Positions 13,186 through 26,600 of a stretch of 64,000 bases of DNA are shown here, one piece after another. Source of the DNA: Apostichopus japonicus (lineage: Eukaryota; Echinodermata; Holothuroidea; Aspidochirotida; Stichopodidae); NCBI RefSeq assembly GCF_037975245.1, contig NC_092579.1:30403666-30467665 (forward strand), given 5' to 3'. The translations under genes and the position numbers were made by a program. The notes below the pieces were generated by a model. That model was not told the DNA's origin and searched no databases. It worked only from the letters and a program-made list of their open reading frames with translations. Within the stretch, counting starts at the first letter, position 1. Every line of letters begins with the position of its first letter.

Positions 13186-16100
13186 ATGTCATCACCACCT
13201 CATTCTCCAACCTTAAAAAATTACGATTATCTCTTAAAATTCCTCCTTGTCGGAGACAGCGATGTTGGGAAGGAAGAAATCTTGGAGAAACTGGATGAAG
13301 TCGCTCGAGCATTTGCCACTCAGCATCTTGCTACAGGTACAGTAGATAGCTTTAATAGAAGTATCTATTTTTTCATTAAAAAAAACCTCTTTGTTTAGAA
13401 AAAAATATTCCAATAATGTTTCATATACAGTATCTTTTATAGAAGAAGCCTTGAAAAATGATTGTTGTTTGAATAAACTTGTACAATCTGTGTAGTATAA
13501 TGAGAACATTAAACAATTAAGCATGTATTAGGTGTATCTGAATGGTCACATGCTAAAGACTATCTACTGTACAAATGTGCAGTATCATGCCCACTGTAGG
13601 ACTGTATATTTATGACCTGTGTTTACAAATTGAAGCGTCATGCTAATTCAAGCTCGAAAAAATTGCTGACAGTTTGAAAACTTGCAAGTTGTATCATTTC
13701 CCATAGCTATTTACTTAAAGCTTGATAAAGGGTGAAAGTTCATTAAATGTGTTACCAAATGTTGAGAAGTATGAAAGGATAGAAAACAATGTCGGTAAAG
13801 TACAGGAGGTGCATGAATCCTGAAGGTGAGCACTTTATACATTATGGTACAGTTTCTTTGTGAGTCTATGAAGCAGACTACTGTCCACAAGCAGGACTTC
13901 TCCATCTCATGAAAAGCTATTCCATATTGATATTTTGAATTATAAGTATTAAGGAACCAATTTTGCAACAAGTCAGCTGTGAGGGTTAAGAAGATTCTAC
14001 AAACATACTATATGTACTTAACTCATTACATTTAAAGTTCTTAAATCTGAAGTTGGCATAGTTCAGTAAGATTGAGTGTGCAATCTTTTATTCACTACAC
14101 TCTAATAGGTGTGTACTGTTGGTAGTTTAGCCAGTGTTAGGTGTATGAGGTGCAGTAGACGAAAGAGCTTAAAATGTTGTAAACATTTGCAAGATCACAT
14201 AGATTCAAGTCTGAAAACCTTATTACAAACTTCATCGCTCAAGAAATGAAAGCTTGGAGGCACTGTAGATCCACAGCAAAGCAAGAGCCTTGGTTTCACC
14301 AAAGGTCAACAGTGACATTAAATGTTTTCAAATTTCTCATTTTTGACAAAATCTTCTATGTAGGAAATTTAAGGTGATGTAAGTACAGTATTTTCTGGTA
14401 GTCGTCTGAATATGTCTGTTAACTCTGGTTACTGAAAAACACATTAATAAGCAACTTTGTGACTTTCTAGTGCAGCTGCTTCCTGGTTAAACTAACCTTT
14501 GCCCTTGTCCTTGAGGTCTGAAGTGTTATGTTTGCTCCCTTTTTATATCATTTAGTTTAATATGTAATGAATCTGACAATAACTTACCTGTAGTTAAACT
14601 TCTCTAAGAACAGAAATTCAAGTTCCATAAATGGTATTATATAGTGGCGGAGCGTCCATACAGTCATGGGGGGGGGTCCGCCCCCCTGACGGACTCAAGT
14701 GGACTGCTGGCTCCCTTTTCAGCTCTTTACCACTTTTTACTTATTCGCGATTATTGACTTTTTTATTGCGCTCATCTACCTATTGACATTTGTCACAGTT
14801 TGTTGGTGTAATTTGGCGATGACACCTATTTATTCTTCGTTTATCTGCAAATTAGCCAGGCCTGGAAAGGGTCATTTCTGGCGATCTAGGGAGTATCTTT
14901 ACTCAAAATATGTCTGTATGCTACGCGCCAACCTGTGGTGGCGCTCCACTTAGATAGTGTCCAAAGCGTCCCTACAGACCATTCTCGCCCCTCCTGACCA
15001 ATACCCCTAGCTCTGCCATTGGTATTATATACTGTGAAAGTAACCATATACAATATACAGTATATATTTTCAAATTCAGTAGGGATGTATTAATTATTGT
15101 GATAAATACCAGCAAATGTTGTATTACTGTCATCTATTCCTCACTTTTATATTCATTAGGCTCTTCCATTCAGTCACTACTAGTATCTAAGATGTAACAT
15201 GTATGTTATGTATGTACAGATTACAAAACATACAGCATTTTTGAATAACAAATCTTTTCAGGATACAACCATAAAACTGCAACAATATGGATGGATGGAA
15301 AAAGAGTGAAACTTCAGATCTGGTAAGAAGCTGATAATAGTTTTTAATCCATTGCAATAAAGTTTAAGAGGTGATAATGCACTGTATGATGCAACTACTA
15401 TATGTACCTGAACATCATGAAGGTTACATCTACATTACAGTATTCACAGAACTAGTATCATTTGAAAGAGTGCTCTAATAATGATGGTAAGCTACCAACA
15501 GAACTGAAATTTTGAGCAAAAACAGTTTACATATGAAAGTAGTATGTAATTTACCTCATTGAGTATACAGTACATGTATGAATTCTTCAGTGCCAAAAAG
15601 ACAGTAAGAAAGAAAGAGATAATGACATTAATGAGATATTTCTCTACTGGAAAGTCTCTCGATGGTAATCTTTAAATGTTTGCTGCATAACCCTGAGTTT
15701 ACAATACAGGAGTTGATATAGTGGATAAACTGTACATGTGTGCCATTTATCTCTCAAAAGAGGAGGAGCCATGATTATTAAAACTTGATATGGCCCTTTG
15801 TTTATTAATGATAAATGGTTTGTTCCCCTGTTACAGTACTTGTTGTAAACTACCCTTAGGAAGTGTATTTATGGTACAGTATAACAGTAATAGTTACAGT
15901 AGTGCTGGTTGAGAATGCCAAATACTGTAGATGTGAGTATATAACTTGACGACTCTAATGACTTCACCTCAGTAAATTCTAAAGAGTAAAGAGCATTCAT
16001 TAATCTCCTATAATCCCTGAATGTCATAACAGGGTTAATTTCTTCCCCCCCCCCCAAAGTTGTCCAAAAGCATCCACGATCCCAATGTTTTAGAACCAGA

Positions 16101-19100
16101 AGATTTAGGGGTATATAAGAACTGTTGACAATTTGTTTACAAACTTGAAAAAACCTGTTGACAAAAAGTTGTTGACAAAACTTGTTGACAAAGTCCAGGG
16201 GGAGGAGAAGGAAGAGGATGTGACAAGGTCCTCAGTTACAGTAGCCAGCCATCCATGCTATCAGCCATCTAAAGCCCTGTCCTTTATTCAAAGAGAAAAC
16301 TTCGGATCCCACTTGAAATTTGTTTTCCACAAACAATGGTAGGGATTTTCCCATATTTTGTAAATATTAATCGATTCCGCCTACACGCCAAGCAAAAGGA
16401 AACAGTTGTACCAGCCTGTGAGAGTTAATTGCCTCAGCCGCTCTATAAGATCCTGATGAAAGATGTTATGTGATGTATGCCAATTTGATCCTCTATGTGT
16501 TTCAGTCTGTGCATTCCATTCTTAAGAAAGAAAACAAAAAAAGTGGGAAGTTTCCATGACTATCAGCATCACTTCCTTGAGAAGTCTCTTTTGAGAAAAA
16601 TATGAAAAGATTATATCGTTCCTGGCGGTGTGTTTTGAATAATTCTCACAATGTTTACTGTGTGTACTTTCCTTGATCCTTCTACACACACTTCTGATAT
16701 GTAGTTTAATACAGGATGCTATATGCTGTCATTGTGTCCAAATTTAGCTGACTTGTATCTAGTTTTTTTCTCTATTAGCCATAATGGTGAAGTTAATGTT
16801 GTTGTATTGATGTGAGAGTATCAAACTACCAACAATGTATAGTATAGTTTACGAGACACATTTTAAATGTATATATACTATACTGTTGAAGTTACAAAGT
16901 TTGACTCATGCACCAAGTGTCTCTCTTTTTCAGGGATACATCTGGGCAGGGAAGGTTCTGTACCATCTTCAGGACATATTCAAGGGGGGCTCATGGTATC
17001 CTACTCGTCTACGACATTTCCAACAGGTGGTCTTTTGAGGGTATCGACAGGTGGCTCTCAGAAGTAGAGGAGGTAAAACCACCAAAAACGTATCTTTTGT
17101 AATAATCTTGAGATGTGAAGGAATGCACACTGTCCCAAAAAGAGCAATACCTAGCTATTCCTTCAAGTGTGCTTTTTTTTCTAGTTTTTGAGGTTAAGTC
17201 CTGAAATACACTAAAAAAATAATCTCAACTGATGTTTAAATCTAGGCATCTGCTCTCATAATTATGAGTTTCTAAACATTCTGGATCCGTGTAAGTGTGT
17301 GTGAAATTTAATAATTGCGAGGTTAGAAAGAAAAAGTTAATAGGTGTAATTGATTAACCTCACGGATGGCTGCTTCTTTGGGTATAAAAAGCTTAGTTTT
17401 CTCTGATCTGTGTCGTCCACTTGAAATTTATAATGGTTGAACTTCGAAAGAAGAAGGTAACAAGTTAATGTGAACTATGTAGTACCACAGGATGACTGTT
17501 ACTTTGCATATAAACTGCAGTACTAAACCTTTTTACAATGAATCCACTGCACATTACTTCTGCCTGTCTAGCCATTCAGATTCCTGACCAGTTTTTAATT
17601 TTTGTTTCAAACTATTACTTATGCATGCATGACGATTTGTATATTAAAATTTGTCACTACATGAATGGTTTTGAATTTACAGAGTATGTCTGGTTGATAT
17701 GATGGAACCATGAGTCATAACTACTCGCCACGATTGTAGTTTCTCTGTTTCATATCACCATGGCAATTTAAAAGTAGTAACACGTTGATGATGTAACAAT
17801 AATTGCTTTTCTTATTAGCATGCTCCGGGAGTGCCAAAGATCTTACTGGGGAACAGATTGCACCTAGCCTTCAAGAGACAGATCGGTTTGGAAGAAGCCC
17901 TGTCATACGCCAAGAAACATGACATGGTATACTTCGAAGTCAGTGGTCTCTGTGATTTCAACGTTACAGAATCTCTGACTGAGCTCTCCCGTCTGGTTCT
18001 GAAAAGAAATGGCTTAGACAGATTGTGGAGTACAGCCAAAGGTATCCTGGACAAGATTGTTAAATAGCTTCTTTTAGCCTTCAAGTCAGTCACTAAGCAC
18101 CCTAACATGTTATTCAATACCATACACATGTGCTAGACAAATTTATAGCCCATTGTTTACTGGAGATCATAAAATTGTTATGTGTTCTGGTATTGACTTT
18201 GTGTTGCATACATGGAGGAACTGAAATAACCGTGGGTGTGTCAGACGACAAAGTCCAACCTTTTGTTTAAATAATGAGCCTGATGTGTTTAAAGGGATAT
18301 TTTTCACACAAGAAAAAACAAAATAAATGGGGTATAGAAACACAACTTGCACATATAGCATTATTTTCAACAGTGTGCAATGCATCCAAAATTAAAATTA
18401 ATTTGTGCATTAGATAATTCTTTAAAGATTGCGAGAAGGATTTCCGTGGATATGAAAAATATGAAATTACAAAGTGACATAGATACAATGAAATGCTGTA
18501 CTGCCCTGGTTCAGTTTGAGTATTCTCTGCTATAATCCTTTAACGTAGCATACAAAGTGACTGCTTCCAGACTATAGCAAACAATGCCCCTCCGGACAAT
18601 AATGGACTAATGTGCGGACTTACACGGTTGATGTCCCTGTATCGATGTGTCATTGACTACACTCTACTTACTGAATACCTTCCTTATTGATCCCCCTTCA
18701 GTATTAAGCCTGCAAGATTACTGCTGCCGTACCATTGTTAACTGTGTTTCAACCTATGCCATTGACTACACTCTACTTACTGAATACCTTCCTTATTGAT
18801 CCCCCTTCAGTATTAAGCCTGCAAGATTACTGCTGCCGCACCATTGTAAACTGTGTTTCAACCTATGCCATTGACTACACTCTACTTACTGAATACCTTT
18901 CTTATTGATCCCCCTTCAGTATTAAGCCTGCAAGATTACTGCTGCCGCACCATTGTAAACTGTGTTTCAACCTATGCCATTGACTACACTCTACTTACTG
19001 AATACCTTTCTTATTGATCCCCCCTTCAGTATTAAGCCTGCAAGATTACTGCTGCCGCACCATTGTAAACTGTGTTTCAACCTATGCCATTGACTACACT

Positions 19101-20661
19101 CTTCTTACTGAATACCTTTCTTATTGATCCCCCTTCAGTACTAAGCCTGCAAGATTACTGCTGCCGTACCATTGTAAACTGTGTTTCAACCTATGCCATT
19201 GACTACACTCTACTTACTGAATACCTTTCTTATTGATCCCCCTTCAGTATTAAGCCTGCAAGATTACTGCTGCCGCACCATTGTAAACTGTGTTTCAACC
19301 TATGCCATTGACTACACTCTACTGTATACCTTTCTTATTGATCCCCCTTCAGTATTAAGCCTGCAAGATTACTGCTGCCGCACCATTGTAAACTGTGTTT
19401 CAACCTATGCCATTGACTACACACTACTGTATACCTTTCTTATTGATCCCCCTTCAGTATTAAGCCTGCAAGATTACTGCTGCCGTACCATTGTTAACTG
19501 TTTCAACCTATGCCATTGACTACACTCTACTTACTGAATACCTTTCTTATTGATCCCCCTTCAGTATTAAGCCTGCAAGATTACTGCTGCCGCACCATTG
19601 TAAACTGTGTTTCAACCTATGCCATTGACTACACTCTACTTACTGAATACCTTTCTTATTGATCCCCCTTCAGTATTAAGCCTGCAAGATTACTGCTGCC
19701 GCACCATTGTAAACTGTGTTTCAACCTATGCCATTGACTACACTCTACTGTATACCTTTCTTATTGATCCCCCTTCAGTATTAAGCCTGCAAGATTACTG
19801 CTGCCGTACCATTGTTAACTGTTTCAACCTATGCCATTGGCTACACTCTACTTACTGAATACCTTTCTTATTGATCCCCCTTCAGTATTAAGCCTGCAAG
19901 ATTACTGCTGCCGCACCATTGTAAGCTGTGTTTCAACCTATGCCATTGACTACACACTACTGTATACCTTTCTTATTGATCCCCCTTCAGTATTAAGTCT
20001 GCAAGATTACTGCTGCCGTACCATTGTTAACTGTTTCAACCTATGCCATTGACTACACTCTACTTACTAAATACCTTTCTTATTGATCCCCCCTTCAGTA
20101 TTAAGCCTGCGAGATTACTGCTGCCGCACCATTGTAAACTGTGTTTCAACCTATGCCATTTACTACACTCTACTTACTGTATACCTTTCTTATTGATCCC
20201 CCTTCAGTATTAAGCCTGCAAGATTACTGCTGCCGCACCATTGTAAACTGTGTTTCAACCTATGCCATTGACTACACTCTACTTACTGAATACCTTTCTT
20301 ATTGATCCCCCTTCAGTATTAAGCCTGCAAGATTACTGCTGCCGCACCATTGTAAACTGTGTTTCAACCTATGCCATTGACTACACTCTACTTACTGAAT
20401 ACCTTTCTTATTGATCCCCCTTCAGTACTAAGCCTGCAAGATTACTGCTGCCGTACCATTGTTAACTGTGTTTCAACCTATGCCATTGACAAACTTCCGC
20501 TGCCACCAAACTTGAGAACTAGATTAAAGTCGTATGCCGATGCCAACCACATTCATAGATACTTGCTGCCACACATAGAATGGAAGGATAAGAAAAGGAA
20601 AACCATTCTCAATGCTCAGGATCCGAACCAGTCTCTTCGCAAGAGTTGCAGTATATCCTGA
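13186..20661 (+). CDS. RAB40: RAB40 orthologue: Rab-type small GTPase with SOCS box (269 aa)
   Basis: Coding exons are 13186-13336, 15262-15322, 16934-17072, 17819-18041 and 20426-20661; all junctions are GT-AG and the phases (1, 2, 0, 1) join into one frame. The order is: atypical P-loop GDSDVGKEE (residues about 22-30), switch-[35 protein letters not shown] in place of the usual N/TKxD site, then a SOCS box with BC-box [12 protein letters not shown] and Cul5-box [11 protein letters not shown], and the C-terminus CSIS, a CAAX-like lipidation signal. These are hallmarks of RAB40, whose vertebrate members act with Elongin B/C and Cullin-5 as ubiquitin-ligase substrate receptors at membranes. 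Length is close to vertebrate RAB40. The SOCS exon is the final copy of a 17-copy tandem array, the other copies lying in intron 4. Confidence 0.96.
14642..15021. mobile_element. hAT-like non-autonomous DNA transposon (380 bp) in RAB40 intron 1
   Basis: Imperfect terminal inverted repeats TAGTGGCGGAGC and GCTCTGCCATTG (9/12) are flanked on both sides by the perfect 8-bp duplication GTATTATA (14634-14641 and 15022-15029), the size typical of hAT elements. Internally it shares the core GCTACGCGCCAAC...GGTGGCGCTCC with the elements at 44969 and 48328. There is no transposase. Confidence 0.8.
18655..20425 (+). repeat. Tandem array of 16 decoy acceptors plus half SOCS exons in RAB40 intron 4
   Basis: Units of 105-110 bp (mean about 108) each carry TTATTGATCCCCCTTCAG, then about 67 bp encoding [22 protein letters not shown], then about 20 bp of linker. 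Exon-like starts fall at 18702, 18811, 18920, 19030, 19139, 19248, 19353, 19458, 19565 and onward at similar spacing. The seventeenth, at 20426, is the authentic exon that continues into the Cul5 box. In 109-bp units the frame stops shortly after [11 protein letters not shown]. Units shortened by 4 bp (105 bp, 35 codons) stay open and link consecutive BC-boxes. Confidence 0.95.
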
Positions 20662-23600
20662 ACTACAGAGGGCGCTGTCCGTTTACAGATCGTTTGTCAG
20701 AGAGACTGCGATAATTAGCTTCTAAGGGTCTTTTATCTGGGCTGGATTGGTCCCAATGTGATTTATTGCACAACCTAACTGGGTTTAGATCACTGGGGTG
20801 TGGTTTGAGTGACTACCTACCCTACAGCAAAGGAGTTACACCTGTACAGTGAGACTTGAATACCCTGCCATGAGAGGAAATATGCAGTGAGAGGTTTGTA
20901 TGCAATGTTTGCTTCCTTGCCAAAGGGAGAAGGGGCAGGAAGGAATTTACCATTGATGGCTTGAAACAATTGTATGCTCTATAGGTAGAACCTAACAGCT
21001 CATGTCACTGATTGAGAGAATCATTAAAGTGATGTGTTTAGTGTAATTGGCTAACCTGTCCTTTCAAGTTTGGCCTCAATTTATGTCGTTATAGCTTACA
21101 GTACAAACTCTGAAAAGTACACACATTAAATATCTGTGAGGATGAAAAGACAAAAATGCCTTGAGAGCAGCCAGCCTTTCGGTGTACACATTTGTTGCAA
21201 TTTTATGTAGCTGAGCATTTGTATCAAACGAAATTGTCTGTAGCTGCAGCATTATTTGATACAATGAATATGCAACCTTACATGCTGTTATAAATGGTCC
21301 CAGTAACAATTACCTACATGACATTTTATGGTATGCAACATTTATAGACAATACGCACTTGTGACTGATTTACTCAAGAAGTGGATTCTCTGCTGATAGA
21401 AAACAAAATGTCTTGGGCTTTGTGAAGTAAAAATATGTTAATCATTATTCAAACAGTGTGTGAATTGAAACTGTAAGTTTTGTAACGACATAGGTGAGAA
21501 GAAAAGAACTGCCTCGAAGTACGCACATATTCAATCGCTGTGTATGATTTAAGCGTTATGCATAGAATTGCTTCAAGCAGAATGTGCAATGGTTGTGTAT
21601 GTATGTGGACAAATGCTGGTTTCATAGGTTACGACCTCACTTTGATAATGTTTACCTGTAAAGAAAACATGAAAGTTAAATATATATTTTATCTGTTTAA
21701 CGTATAACGTTTTTAGGGCATAAACCAAAGTAAGAAGAATTAAAGGTGAAATGAACGGGTGGATAAGTTTCAGATATATTCATTCATATCTTTTCTTTTA
21801 ATTACAGGATAGCATACGTTCCATTTTGATAAAAAAAAAAGTGGAATAATTTGTGTGCAAATATTACTCAGATGTTCAATTTCTTTTTATTTTGGTTGAG
21901 GATATTTGCCTTTTAAATTTGGTAAATATATAAAATTCTCCTTTGAATATGGCAACGTTGATGGTGATATTTAATATTTCATTGAGTTTAATCAAATTTG
22001 TCTGCTATGTCTACTCTTGAAACGAATAAATAATTGCTGTAACATATGGGTTAATATCAGCAATAAGGATTCACCACCACTTGCCCATGAAAAATTTGAA
22101 ATGTTATCTGTACTGAAAACTTCCTCAGAAAACAATTTTGTTCTATCTGCTGATTTTGATGAATTTAGATGATTTGACTTGTGTGCTAGCATTGTTTTCA
22201 AGATACTTGACCATACTTGGGGATTATATAAGGCTATTTATAAAAAATTTTCTAATAAAATGACAATAGTCTTTGTTGTCATCTATATGAATTGGATGAT
22301 TAAATCCTCAAGGTTGGTTGATGACTGTAGCCTAGGTATCATCATTACTTTGATCTATCATTAATTGTTAATCTGTTGGTGGTAAGTGAACTTGAAGCAA
22401 ACAGGTGTGATGTCATAGTTGCACACTGATAGTCGAAATGTTTGATTTGATCTGATTCTTTCATATTTTTCCCTTTTGGGATAGGATTGGATAGGGCTCC
22501 AACTTAGCTGTAGAGGATGTTGGGTTATCCATTCCTCCAATCACCGTGTTGTTTTCATATGTTTATCCATTCCCAGTTTGAAGAAGAAAATTGGATATAC
22601 AGATTAAAGAAAAGACATTAGAATAACTTTGTCAATGTGCATCTTCGACATCACACCTATTTGCTTCACATTTGGTACAAAACATGTCTGCTTCAAATGG
22701 TTTTTATTTTGAAAACAATAAATAGAAATTGAATGCAGATTTCACTAGGAGGCTTAGTATATGTTCTGCTTCCTGTGATCAGACAGAATTTCATTTTAAT
22801 TTTTGGCCTTAAAACTTATTCGAAGAGACTAGTGGCAAAAACATTTTCTGATATATGTTATAAAATTTGTATGGATTAATATATCAGGTGGGTACACTCA
22901 CCGCATCAACTCAAAGAAAGTTATGATACCTTATCAGACAATTATTAACTATTTAAAAAAAGAATTGCCAAACCTTTCCCTAATCTATCTACAGTATTGT
23001 CAACTCCAGCATGACAGAATTCTCAATTTCTCTGAAAGCAAAACTGTGGTCATTTGACCAGGAAATTCAAGTTTAAAGGAACAACCTACTTCTAGATTAT
23101 ATCATTTCACAAAACAATTTTTTTTTAAATATTAGGCTTTAAAAGTCTAATTATGCAGGACCAAATTAAATCAGCACAGAGCATCTTCCCATTTTGAAAA
23201 ATCCCACTAGTTTCGGAAACGCTCGACAGTTTCCGTTAGTGGATGGTGCACCAGTTGACTTGATTCAAGATGTGGAATATTGCTATGTCAATGAGGAACT
23301 GGAAGCAACCAGCCTTTTTAAATGTGTTATGATGCAAAATTCTTTTGAGATAGTAAAATTAAGTTATTGCCATGCTACTAGTGATCAAAACACTTTAATA
23401 TTTGCTATATCCATACTACAGACTGCTTATGAATATGGACCCTGCTCTTATTGGCAAAGATGCATTTCTGATGATTTAGTTATTCTGGTTAGAATATGGA
23501 ATATTGTCGGTACTGAGGCACTTCACTTTTTGTTTTAAATAGTTGTTGAGCAGAGAATTTGCATTCAATTTGGATGTGTTGGAGTATTAATTAATAAAGT

Positions 23601-26600
23601 ATAAGACTTTCAAGCTACCAATATTTCATGATGTAATTAAAAGCAAAATCTTTTTTTCAGATTGGGATTGTTGACATTTCAAAGGATTTTCAGGACAAGT
23701 TGTTGGAGAGATATTGAATTTTATTGTATTCTTGCCTCAATTGTCTTTTATATCATTGTGTGTTCAATACAGCTGTCCGAAAACTAGCTGTAAATTTAAC
23801 GAGGCAAAAAAAAAATCGGGTCCAACTTCAAAGAAGGTTTGGGGGAATTCCCTCTGTTAAATGAGCATGGTCGATGTTGTTGATTAAACACCAAATTTAC
23901 AAGATATCCTAGATGATGAAAATATGTATATTACAAGGATTAACGAACATGACACCCATAAAAGCCACTCATTCCATAGTGGTACATTATCCATCTAACA
24001 TTGCTGTGTACATGGATGTGTCTAATAACAGGCAGGATAAGCCACCAAAGTAAAGACTTTAGAGTCATGGCAAAACAGAAATGCCATTGGTGATAATGGG
24101 TAAGTGTGTCGCGTAATTAGTTGTAGATATTAGTTGTAAATTTCTATTTAGTGTGGGAAACCAAGGGCTTATCTGTAGTTTAAGAGTCCGAACCTGGACT
24201 TTATTCCTTGAAGCCTTTCCTTATGCCAAACTCACATTGTCCATCCCTCATCACCCCTTCCCCACCTCCCCCTCCTCATCCACCTGCAAGTATCAGAAGA
24301 CACTGCAAGCTTGGCAACTGTATAATTTTATGTTTCACCCGCCATGTTACCAGTATATATTTATAGTAGGAATGTTGGTTCTTTCCCTAAATCTCATCCC
24401 TTTCTGCCACCCCCCCCCCCATGTTCCTCAATAACTACCTCTTGCTTCACCATTGAATGTATCTCTCATTTTGATGACAAATTTCATACATATTTTACTA
24501 TTAAAATACTAGATGTTATATTTGTGGGAGTGAGGTAAAGATTGCAAACTCAAGTAATGTGGACTACTGAGAGAATCTAGGAAATCTGGTGGTTTAAGTG
24601 AAATCAGTTTTTATGTTTTGTGCAAATGTTTGTATATAATGGAAATATTGGCTTTGTATGTTTAAGATGTTTTTTGTTTATATATGATATCTGTTTATTT
24701 ATGTTCAGAATGGAATTCTATTGAAAAGCAACTTTGTTTTCTTGTTTGCCAGTTTGGTAGACCAAATTATGACAATGCACTTATCAATTGCAAACAAGAC
24801 CTAATGACCCATTTGGGATGTTATTTGAGTGCCTGTGTGTGTTTATAGATGTGAGCATGTACTGTCAGATGAACCAAGTATCAAATGTGTCCATCTGGTA
24901 TCCCTGAAAGTATCTTCATAGGGACCACTAAGAACATGATTTACTCATGTCAAAGCATGTTATGAATAGCAACTAATAATGCAGAATATGGAGACCTTCA
25001 TTGTTTCAAGGCATTGCTAAGTGATTTGCCTGATTGATGAAAGTTACCCAAATGGTAAAGTGTAGTATATAAGGATTTAAAGCAGTTGTATTGTAATTCA
25101 CAATCAGATATCTACATGAACCACAAACTTACAATCTGAAGTATTTCTTTTACTCTGAAAGAAGTGTGACGATTACGAAAAGTACATCTCTCTTCTAGCC
25201 CCCTCATGTCCCTCGTTAGCCATCATTTAGGAAAACATCCAGTAAATAGTAGAGACAATAGAAAATACCCTTCTTGAGGCAACATACTTCAGCCCCTTCC
25301 CCTACATTCTTGTTTCTGCATTCATAAAGTGACTGCCTACACCTATAAAATCTTTAAAATGACTTTCTACTTGAAGTGATGTTTGGAGTTATCCACTGTC
25401 ATTTCTTAAACTTTGCAGAACTGTTTTCAATCATAAAAGAAGTGATGATATCTTCATGTACAATATTTAATTTTCCTGAGTCAGTTATGCACGGACATAT
25501 ATTTATGGTTGTTTTACTCTCACCAGTGCAGACCTTGTTAAGGTTAATCGTGTGGGTCATTTGGTCTACCATGCAATTGATGAGTGCATTTATAATTAAA
25601 TTTGATGGGATTGAAGCAGGGTTGACCAGATTAAATGAATGTTCAGTTGGTTTTAATTGGTAAGATTTGTTTACTGATGCCAGAAATTTGGGTTTCTAAG
25701 ACAACCAGCTCAGTCAGGGGTTATGTTTTTGTCATTATCCAAAAGAGACTTAATGAAAAACATTTTTGGTGAAACCTTTTTTTTTGAATTAGTAGATTGG
25801 CAATTTTCTTGACCGTTTAACCCCTGACATAGCAGGTCTGAAACCTCGGTATGGCTGTTGCCAGGTTTTGCTATAAAATTGGTATAGTCTTTATTTATGT
25901 TTGAGTTGAATTCATTCATTGAGTAAAGAGAAAGGAAGTTAACTGCCATTAAGTTTAAAACTTGGTTCTATCTTATCATAAATTCGAGAAGTATAAAAGA
26001 AATCTATAAATAAGTTGTATACTGTGTTTGTTAGGCCTTCTGCCTGAATATCAAACAAAGTCGAATAGACCAAAATAGAATAGTCCAAGTTCTTTTTCAA
26101 AAGATATTGCAAAAATGTAAATCTCAAGTCAATAACTAGCATTGTTCTCTTTAAATGCAAGAAATTTCTGTAGAAAGCAGTTGAATCTAACTTATAAGAA
26201 GCTGCTTAGGCTTTAGCAGTAACCAGTTAACAATATTGAATACAACTTCTGAATATTTTCAAATGATACGTCATGACACAAAACTCACATGAATGGTTTG
26301 GTACAAGTAGAGGTGGTACCACTAGGCCCTGCAACACATCTGTGTACATTGATGTGTTTCGTGAGGTGTGCATTAGAAATATACCAGCAAAAACTGTCTA
26401 TCGATATAAACTGTTACCTTGTGTGCTTTGTAGCAAGCAAATATCTTTTACAAAGACTTGAATGTTTTTGTGTTTTATTGAATAGGTAGGATTATGGGGG
26501 GGGGGGGGGGATGGGGAGCGTGAATTGTTGCCACAATGAGGTACCAGTTGGACCTATTATTGTGTTTAGATTGTAACTGAGTCAATGACCAATCAGATAA

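Noticed and set aside
16133-16342. 69-aa frame in RAB40 intron 2
   Set aside because: Repeated GTTGACAAA words create a Lys-rich frame. RAB40 exons on both sides join perfectly without it.
19181-20052. Repeated open frames as a separate repetitive-protein gene
   Set aside because: They are in-frame read-through of decoy SOCS half-exons in RAB40 intron 4. They lack their own promoter context and most units frameshift.
23194-23538. 114-codon open frame between RAB40 and DESI-PUL
   Set aside because: No recognisable motif and no splice context or start support; length is compatible with chance.
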